Shown in pieces: positions 14,065 to 18,913 of a stretch of 18,913 nt of DNA. Within the stretch, counting starts at the first letter, position 1. Every line of letters starts with the position of its first letter. A model generated the notes under the pieces. It saw only the letters and a program-made list of their open reading frames with translations, searched no databases and was not told where the DNA came from. The translations under genes and the position numbers were made by a program. Origin of the DNA: Syntrophaceae bacterium UBA5619 (lineage in GTDB: Bacteria > Desulfobacterota > Syntrophia > Syntrophales > UBA5619); contig DIKL01000022.1 in the NCBI GenBank assembly GCA_002424545.1, positions 1 to 18,913 on the forward strand, given 5' to 3'.

Positions 14065-14901
14065 ATGAAACCTATTCCAACGGAAAACCACAGAAGGACT
14101 TCCCGTTACAACATTGAGGCGTTGGCGCGCGGTTTAGACATTCTTGAACTTTTCTCTCCCCAAAACCCATCCGTTAGCATGAAAGAAGTGATCTCTCTGC
14201 TGAAGCTGAACAAAAGCACGACGTTTCGGCTTCTTTCCACATTGGAAGCCATGGGCTACATCGAACGTGATCCTGAAACGCGCCGTTATCGCCCTTCCCT
14301 AAAAGTCCTTCGCCTCGGCTTTACGGTCATCAACAGCATGGAGGTGCGCCAAATAGCCAGGCCCCATCTGGAGCACCTGGCCCAGGAAGTTGATGAAACC
14401 GTCAGCTTGTGCGTGTTGGACGGCGACCATGTCATTTATGTGGACAGAGTGCGGAACAAATCGATCGTCGGTGTCATGCTGAAAACAGGATCTCGCGTTC
14501 CTGCCCACTGCACCACGATCGGCAAGGTTCTTTTGGCGGACCTCTCACCCGATCAACTCGACATTGTTTTAAATGCCGCAAAGCTTGATCAATTCACCTC
14601 TCGTACAATAAACGATCAAGATGCCCTGCTCTGCGAACTCCTGAAAGTCAGAAAAAACGGTTATGCGATTTGCGATGGAGAACTTGCCGTTGGGCTAAGG
14701 GCGGCAGGCGCCCCCATTTACAATCATCAACAAAAGGCCATTGCCGCGATCAATGTTTCAGGCTCATCAACCACCATCACCATCAACCATCTCAAAAAAA
14801 CAATTGTTCCCGCGGTGGTCAGAACGGCCGCCCGGATCTCTCTCGCTCTCGGCTATGCTCCCGCGAAGATGAAAGAAGGATGGAAGACCCTTCTCTCATG
14901 A
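14065..14901 (+). CDS. IclR-family transcriptional regulator
   Basis: This 278-residue protein has the winged helix-turn-helix of IclR regulators (about 20-85; MKEVISLLKLNKSTTFRLLS at 39-58) and the C-terminal effector-binding domain (about 95-270) with VPAHCTTIGKVLLA (145-158) and GELAVGLRAAGAPI (205-218). IclR proteins sense small organic acids or acyl compounds and control catabolic operons as dimers. The open frame extends to an ATG at 13999, but the family N-terminus fits the ATG at 14065; neither has a good ribosome site, so the start is uncertain. The gene is visibly richer in A/T than its neighbours. It diverges from the AOR/aldolase operon and precedes the CoA-transferase genes, so it may regulate either or both. 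Confidence 0.9.
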   Translation: MKPIPTENHRRTSRYNIEALARGLDILELFSPQNPSVSMKEVISLLKLNKSTTFRLLSTLEAMGYIERDPETRRYRPSLKVLRLGFTVINSMEVRQIARPHLEHLAQEVDETVSLCVLDGDHVIYVDRVRNKSIVGVMLKTGSRVPAHCTTIGKVLLADLSPDQLDIVLNAAKLDQFTSRTINDQDALLCELLKVRKNGYAICDGELAVGLRAAGAPIYNHQQKAIAAINVSGSSTTITINHLKKTIVPAVVRTAARISLALGYAPAKMKEGWKTLLS

Positions 14902-15119
14902 ATGTCGCAAGCCAAGAATAGATGATTTACCGGAACATTGGATGGTTCCCTGACAAGACAAAAAATATCCATCCCGTCACAACAGAAGTCCTGAACCATT
15001 CGAGTCGTGGACGTTGCTTCTTTGTCAGAAGAAATGCCGTACCGGCCATCATGACGAAAATGCGGTCGTTCCATTTTATAGGCGTATCGTGAAAAACCGA
15101 TGAAGGAGGATGCGGGCTC

Positions 15120-16100
15120 ATGAATACAAAAAACAACAAAGTCATGTCTTTGAGCGATGCCATCCGGGAATATGTCAAGGACGGCAGCCATATTTCGATT
15201 GGCGGTTTCACGATCAACCGGAACCCCATGGCAGCGATCCACGAGATCATCCGCCAGGGGATACGGGACCTGTATCTCTATGCCCATTCCAACGGCCAGG
15301 GCGCCGATGAATTGATCGGCGGGGGATGCGTTTCGAGACTCGACATCGCCTACGGGGGAAACGGAAAGTATGCGGCCACCTGTATCCGTTTCCGGAAGGC
15401 CGTTCAGGAGGGAACGATCCGGGTGGAGGACTATTCCAACTTCCAGATGTGCCTGCGCTTCATGGCGGGCGCGATGGGGATGCCTTTTCTCCCTACCGTA
15501 TCGTCGTTGGGGACGGATCTGTTGAACGTCTGGGGGTTTTCCGAGGAAGAGAGAGCTCTCGACCCCAAAATGCCGAACCAAAAAATGATCGTCATGGACA
15601 ATCCGTTCGGCGAATGGATGGACACCCCGAAGGTCGTCCTGGTGCCCGCCATCCAGCCCGATGTCACGATTCTGCACGTCCAGAAGGCGGACAAACAGGG
15701 AACGGGAAGGATTCACGGGCTGACCTTCGCCGATGTGGAACAGGCCAAGTCGGCAAAACACGTGATCCTGACTTGCGAGGAACTGGTCGATACCGCTGTC
15801 TTGAGGAGAAATCCGGACCAGAACAATATCCCCTTCATTCATGTCGACGCAGTGGTTCCGGTGCCGCACGGCGCCCTTCCGACGGCCTGTTACGGGTATT
15901 ACGATTATGATCCCGCCTGCCTGCTGCGCTACGTCAAATGTGCCAAGGCTGACGACCTCTATCGTGAATATCTCCAAAAATTCATCTACGGCGCGAAAGA
16001 TCACGAAGAATTCATCGCCCTTAACGGCGGGCGGGAACGGCTGGACAAGATCAAAGCGGATCCCGAAACGGGATATGCGGTCAATCTGGCGAGGGGATGA
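15120..16100 (+). CDS. Class I CoA-transferase subunit A (glutaconate CoA-transferase-like)
   Basis: This 326-residue protein is the alpha subunit of a heteromeric class I CoA-transferase, which moves CoA between an acyl-CoA and a free carboxylate. The glycine-rich SIGGFTINRNPMAAIHEI (26-43) and FMAGAMGMPFLPTVSSLGTD (114-133) match the GctA-like branch rather than the shorter acetoacetate/succinyl (AtoD/ScoA) branch. The catalytic glutamate lies in the beta subunit, encoded 10 bp downstream. GGAGG lies 10 nt before the ATG. A 218-bp gap with no clear terminator separates it from the IclR gene. The context of a TRAP importer downstream suggests that it activates an imported acid; the exact acid is unknown. 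Confidence 0.9.
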   Translation: MNTKNNKVMSLSDAIREYVKDGSHISIGGFTINRNPMAAIHEIIRQGIRDLYLYAHSNGQGADELIGGGCVSRLDIAYGGNGKYAATCIRFRKAVQEGTIRVEDYSNFQMCLRFMAGAMGMPFLPTVSSLGTDLLNVWGFSEEERALDPKMPNQKMIVMDNPFGEWMDTPKVVLVPAIQPDVTILHVQKADKQGTGRIHGLTFADVEQAKSAKHVILTCEELVDTAVLRRNPDQNNIPFIHVDAVVPVPHGALPTACYGYYDYDPACLLRYVKCAKADDLYREYLQKFIYGAKDHEEFIALNGGRERLDKIKADPETGYAVNLARG

Positions 16101-16110
16101 GGAGGAGGCG

Positions 16111-16875
16111 ATGGAAAAGTGCACTTTGCGGGAAATGATGACGATTGCGGCCGCCAGGGAAATCAAGAACGGCGACATTGTGTTTGGGGGTACGGGCATC
16201 TCCATGCTGGCCGCCATGGCGGCCAAAAACATCAACGCCCCCGAGAGCGTCATGTTCTTTGAAACCGGGGCGATCGATTCCAAGCTGGACGAGATCCCGC
16301 TGGCCGTGGCGGATTCGCGGGTGATGTACCTCGCGGCAACCAACAGCGGTCTGTTCGACGCCTTCACCACGATGCAGAATCCGATCACCGGAAGACATGT
16401 GATCGGGATTCTGGGGGCGGCGCAGATCGACCTCTACGGCAATCTGAATACGACGGTCATCGGCAATTACGTCAAGCCCAAGACCCGTTTTTCGGGAAGC
16501 GGCGGCGGTTGCGATGTGGCCTCCTTTGTCCCGCGCTGCATCATTTTCATGCAGCAGGAGAAGAAAAGATTCGTAAAGAAACTGGATTACTTGACGAGTC
16601 CCGGTCATTTGGACGGTGCCGATAGCCGCAGGAAGGCCGGGTTACGCGAAGGGGGACCGACGGTCGTGATCACGAACATGGCCGTCTTCCGTTTCGATGA
16701 GCTAACCAAACGGATGTATCTCGCGGGATACTATCCCGGGATCACCGTCCAACAGATTCTCGAAAACATGGAGTTTGCGGTGGATGTCTCCCACGCGGCG
16801 GAGGTGCCGCCGCCGACCCCGGATGAGTTGAAGATTCTCCGGGAAAAATGCGATCCGCAGAGATTGATTCTGTAG
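16111..16875 (+). CDS. Class I CoA-transferase subunit B (glutaconate CoA-transferase-like)
   Basis: This 254-residue beta subunit partners the protein encoded just upstream. MFFETGAID (48-56) contains Glu51, which by position corresponds to the catalytic Glu54 of Acidaminococcus GctB, the residue that forms the glutamyl-CoA thioester. GILGAAQIDLYGNLNTTVIG (about 113-132) and FSGSGGGCDVASF (about 140-152) are typical of the family. The start was placed at ATG 16111 because GGAGGAGG lies directly upstream (16101-16108); the open frame reaches further back only as a shadow of subunit A. The 10-bp gap and matching composition support co-translation of A and B. The second TRAP operon begins 136 bp downstream, with no convincing terminator between. 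Confidence 0.9.
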   Translation: MEKCTLREMMTIAAAREIKNGDIVFGGTGISMLAAMAAKNINAPESVMFFETGAIDSKLDEIPLAVADSRVMYLAATNSGLFDAFTTMQNPITGRHVIGILGAAQIDLYGNLNTTVIGNYVKPKTRFSGSGGGCDVASFVPRCIIFMQQEKKRFVKKLDYLTSPGHLDGADSRRKAGLREGGPTVVITNMAVFRFDELTKRMYLAGYYPGITVQQILENMEFAVDVSHAAEVPPPTPDELKILREKCDPQRLIL

Positions 16876-17011
16876 CTGCGGCGTCTTTTCTGAGCGCTAT
16901 CCGGGGGAACCAAGAAGGGGAAGGGGGGAATCATGTAACAGGCGGAAGGGGCTTCATGGATGGCGACAAGGAAGCCGGAAGCTTGAATGAATAACAAAAG
17001 GAGGGGAAATC

Positions 17012-18049
17012 ATGAAGAAACATATTGGCGTGAAGGTGTTCTTTGTTTCTCTTTTGACTCTGGCCGTGATGTTCAGTTTCGGCTTTCTCAACCAGGCGCA
17101 AGCCGCCAAATACAACCTGAAATTCCAGATGGCCTGGCACACGCAGCACCCCGAGTACAAGGCCTACCAGCAATTCGTCAAGATGATCAAGAAAGAGACC
17201 GGCGGGGAGCTATCCTTCACCATATTTCCCGCGGACCAGCTGGTCGGCCGCGAAGAGGCCCTGGAAGGGCTGAAAAAGGGAACGATCGACATGCTGGGAA
17301 GCTGCTCCTCCTATTTTCACGGTATGGTTCCGGAGGGAGACATCGATTGGATGCCCTACATCTCGCTCGGCCATCGCGACAAGTTCTACGATTTCTTCAA
17401 CGGTGAAAACGAATTCGCCAACATCATCCGCAATGCTTACCTCAAGAAGGCCAATGCCGTGCTGCTGACAAACATCCTTTGCAGCAGCTCGGGGGTGATC
17501 GGCGGGGGCACGAAACAATATCCCACCGTCGACTCCCTCAAGAACATCAAGTTGAGGGCGGCCGGCGGCGTCAATACGCGAATCGCCAAGGCCTGGGGTG
17601 CGAGCCCCGTGACGATGGCCACCGGTGAGATCTACCCCGCCCTGCAGATGGGAACCGTCGATGCCCTGCTCTTCTACGCCTATGGCCTGAAGGACTACAA
17701 GTTCTTCGAGGTGGCCAAATCCTTCACCGGCCCCGCCGTTTACATCTGGGCCGACGACCTCTGGATCAATGCCGATGCCTGGGCCAAACTTCCCAAGAAC
17801 CTGCAGGACAAACTGAAGAAGGTGGCCAGGGAGTGGGCCCGCTGGGCGAGCCTGGAGTATTGGCCGGCCTATGACAAGGAAATCGAGGAGTGGGGCAAGT
17901 CCAAGGGCGTGAAGTTCCTCGAGTTCGACGAGGCCAATGTGGCCAAATCGCGGAAGATGCTCGAAGAGGTCTGGGATTGGTACGCCTCCGAGAGCCCGGA
18001 TTGCAAACGGTTGGTTGAGTTGTACAGGGCCGAGGAAAAGAAGTGGTAA
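17012..18049 (+). CDS. TRAP transporter substrate-binding protein (DctP family, Sec-exported)
   Basis: This is the periplasmic receptor of the second TRAP system, 345 residues. It has a Sec-type signal (basic start, hydrophobic 8-25) with likely cleavage near Ala31 or Ala32 (NQAQA|AKYN). Mature motifs: ETGGELSFTIFPADQLVGRE (62-81), LKNIKLRAAGG (176-186) with Arg182 as the expected carboxylate ligand, and TGEIYPALQMGTVDALLFYA (204-223). It differs clearly from the Tat-exported receptor at 4600, so the two transporters probably have different ligands. GGAGG lies directly upstream of the ATG. It follows the CoA-transferase genes by 136 bp in the same direction and precedes Q and M, so a joint uptake-and-activation unit is plausible. 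Confidence 0.92.
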   Translation: MKKHIGVKVFFVSLLTLAVMFSFGFLNQAQAAKYNLKFQMAWHTQHPEYKAYQQFVKMIKKETGGELSFTIFPADQLVGREEALEGLKKGTIDMLGSCSSYFHGMVPEGDIDWMPYISLGHRDKFYDFFNGENEFANIIRNAYLKKANAVLLTNILCSSSGVIGGGTKQYPTVDSLKNIKLRAAGGVNTRIAKAWGASPVTMATGEIYPALQMGTVDALLFYAYGLKDYKFFEVAKSFTGPAVYIWADDLWINADAWAKLPKNLQDKLKKVAREWARWASLEYWPAYDKEIEEWGKSKGVKFLEFDEANVAKSRKMLEEVWDWYASESPDCKRLVELYRAEEKKW

Positions 18050-18084
18050 TCCCTGCTTCAGTCTTTGGAACACTATTGCTCACC

Positions 18085-18115
18085 GGGGCGGCGTAACCCT
18101 CAAGTTGCGCGCCCC
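18085..18115 (+). other. G/C hairpin between second TRAP P and Q genes
   Basis: GGGGCG (18085-18090) pairs with CGCCCC (18110-18115), and the stem can extend past a single bulged G by a further CG/CG. It lies 35 nt after the P stop and 21 nt before the Q start. There is no U-tract, so an mRNA-stability or processing role fits better than termination. It matches in position the stronger stem-loop of the first TRAP operon. Confidence 0.4.
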
Positions 18116-18136
18116 ATTTAAAGAAGGAGAGGGGTT

Positions 18137-18667
18137 ATGAGTCATGGGAGTGCAGAAACGCCTGTGGACCGCAGCGCCTTCATGCGTGCTGTGTCCGCCT
18201 TTGACCGCTTTCTGGCCGAGTTTGCGGGTTGGATCATCATCGTGATGATGCTGACCCTGAGTTACGATGTCATCATGAGGTATATCTTCGGCATGCCCAC
18301 AACATGGGCCGGCGAGCTTAACCGCTACTTTCTCGTCCTGGTCATGTTCTTCGGGGGCCCTTGGGCGCTGCCCGCGGGCGGTCATGTGGCCGTCGACATC
18401 GTGACCGAGGCATTGGCGGAGCGCAAGCGGCTGCGGTTGGAGGTCGTCACCTCCGGCATGGCCGTGGTCTATATGGCCATCTTTTCGATGGAATCGATCA
18501 AATACACGTGGGAGGCCATTGTCGGTAATGTCAAGAGCACGGAATACCTGGCCCTGCCCATGTGGCCGATGCGGTCATTCCTGGTGATCGGCGGGGTGCT
18601 GCTGGGGTTCGAGTTTCTTTTCCGGATCATCCGGGCCGTCAAACGCTTGAGGGAGTTGAAAGGTTGA
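18137..18667 (+). CDS. TRAP transporter small permease (DctQ family)
   Basis: This 176-residue inner-membrane protein is of normal family length, with four predicted membrane segments (about 29-49, 61-78, 103-121, 145-165). It has the conserved YDVIMRYIFGMPTTWAGEL (43-61) and GGHVAVDIV (81-89) motifs. It forms the Q half of the second TRAP permease. A GGAGAGGGG ribosome site lies just before the ATG. The large permease gene starts 20 bp after its stop. Unlike the Q protein of the first system it has no long acidic tail. Confidence 0.92.
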   Translation: MSHGSAETPVDRSAFMRAVSAFDRFLAEFAGWIIIVMMLTLSYDVIMRYIFGMPTTWAGELNRYFLVLVMFFGGPWALPAGGHVAVDIVTEALAERKRLRLEVVTSGMAVVYMAIFSMESIKYTWEAIVGNVKSTEYLALPMWPMRSFLVIGGVLLGFEFLFRIIRAVKRLRELKG

Positions 18668-18687
18668 ACGATTGGAGGTGATTGCCC

Positions 18688-18913
18688 ATGGAATGGTATT
18701 GGATACTAATCATCCTGATGGGGTCTCTGACCCTGTTGCTCTGCTTGGGACTACCGGTGGCCTTCTCGCTGGGATTCCTGAGTATGCTCGCCGCCCTGTT
18801 CTTCTGGCCCGGAACGACAGGCCTCTACGGCGTGGCCTTGGCTGGCTACGGCCACATGAGTAGTTTCACCCTCGTCTGCGTCCCCCTGTTTATCCTGATG
18901 GCCCAGATCGTGA
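18688..18913 (+). CDS. TRAP transporter large permease (DctM family), truncated by window end
   Basis: Only the first 75 residues are visible. They begin MEWYWILIILMGSLTLLLCL, a membrane helix, continue with GLPVAFSLGFLSMLAALFFW (21-40), and end in FTLVCVPLFILMAQIV (60-75), which matches the conserved early DctM segment ending in the P-L-F-x-L-M motif. The ATG at 18688 is supported by GGAGG 9 nt upstream (18674-18678). This start is the standard short DctM N-terminus, without the additional helix of the large permease at 6447. It completes a P-Q-M operon with the two genes upstream. Confidence 0.88.
   Translation, partial: MEWYWILIILMGSLTLLLCLGLPVAFSLGFLSMLAALFFWPGTTGLYGVALAGYGHMSSFTLVCVPLFILMAQIV

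Noticed and set aside
14932..14949. Small inverted repeat GGAAC/GTTCC after the IclR gene as a terminator
   Set aside because: A 5-bp stem with an 8-nt loop and no U-tract; not convincing.
16950..16976. Hairpin GGCTTC/GAAGCC between the CoA-transferase and second TRAP genes
   Set aside because: A 6-bp stem with a 15-nt loop and no U-tract; likely chance.

Overview
The window looks like chromosomal DNA of a GC-rich (about 60% G+C by eye), anaerobic Gram-negative bacterium, most likely a deltaproteobacterium-type lineage (Desulfobacterota or syntroph-like). The clues are a tungsten-type aldehyde:ferredoxin oxidoreductase, two TRAP carboxylate transporters, a class I CoA-transferase and a short FtsY next to PfkB-kinase and FmdB-type genes. 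The lineage is inferred; no rRNA or other phylogenetic marker apart from FtsY is present. I found no tRNA or rRNA gene, CRISPR array or intact insertion sequence.

Layout, left to right. (1) 1-2954, minus strand: D-2-hydroxyacid dehydrogenase, then an amidase-signature hydrolase, then a homoserine-dehydrogenase-like NAD(P) oxidoreductase cut by the window edge. The last two overlap by 4 nt (ATGA). A long dyad lies between the first two. (2) 2955-4046: a divergent promoter region and a plus-strand enoyl-CoA hydratase/isomerase-family protein with altered catalytic positions. (3) 4047-4599: a 553-bp A/T-richer spacer holding a near-ideal promoter whose -35/-10 spacer overlaps a perfect palindrome. 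(4) 4600-8390: a complete TRAP transporter (Tat-exported binding protein, DctQ, unusually large DctM), with a strong stem-loop between the P and Q genes. (5) 8391-9538: a terminator, then ftsY. (6) 9543-10743, minus: a PfkB-family kinase and a 54-residue FmdB-type zinc ribbon. (7) 10876-13778, minus: an overlapping pair, an aldehyde:ferredoxin oxidoreductase-family protein and an unusual two-part class II aldolase. (8) 14065-14901: a divergent IclR-family regulator. (9) 15120-16875: both subunits of a glutaconate-type CoA-transferase. (10) 17012-18913: a second TRAP transporter (Sec-exported P, Q, and the start of M), again with a hairpin between P and Q.

How it may fit together (inference): the window is an organic-acid catabolism neighbourhood interrupted by a housekeeping block (ftsY, PfkB, FmdB). 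Two different TRAP systems import carboxylates, the CoA-transferase could activate one of them, and the hydratase-family protein could act on the acyl-CoA. The 2-hydroxyacid dehydrogenase, amidase and aldolase/AOR pair would handle hydroxy acids, amides and aldehydes. The IclR protein is the only transcription regulator visible and sits between the AOR/aldolase operon and the CoA-transferase/TRAP genes. No substrate can be fixed from sequence alone.

The least ordinary items are the aldolase with an apparent degenerate duplicated half and a four-cysteine insert, the DctM with a Pro/Ala-rich spacer, the palindrome-in-promoter at 4098-4126, and a set of related dyads around the hydroxyacid dehydrogenase/amidase/hydratase genes. 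I saw no clear sign of a wholly new multi-gene system.
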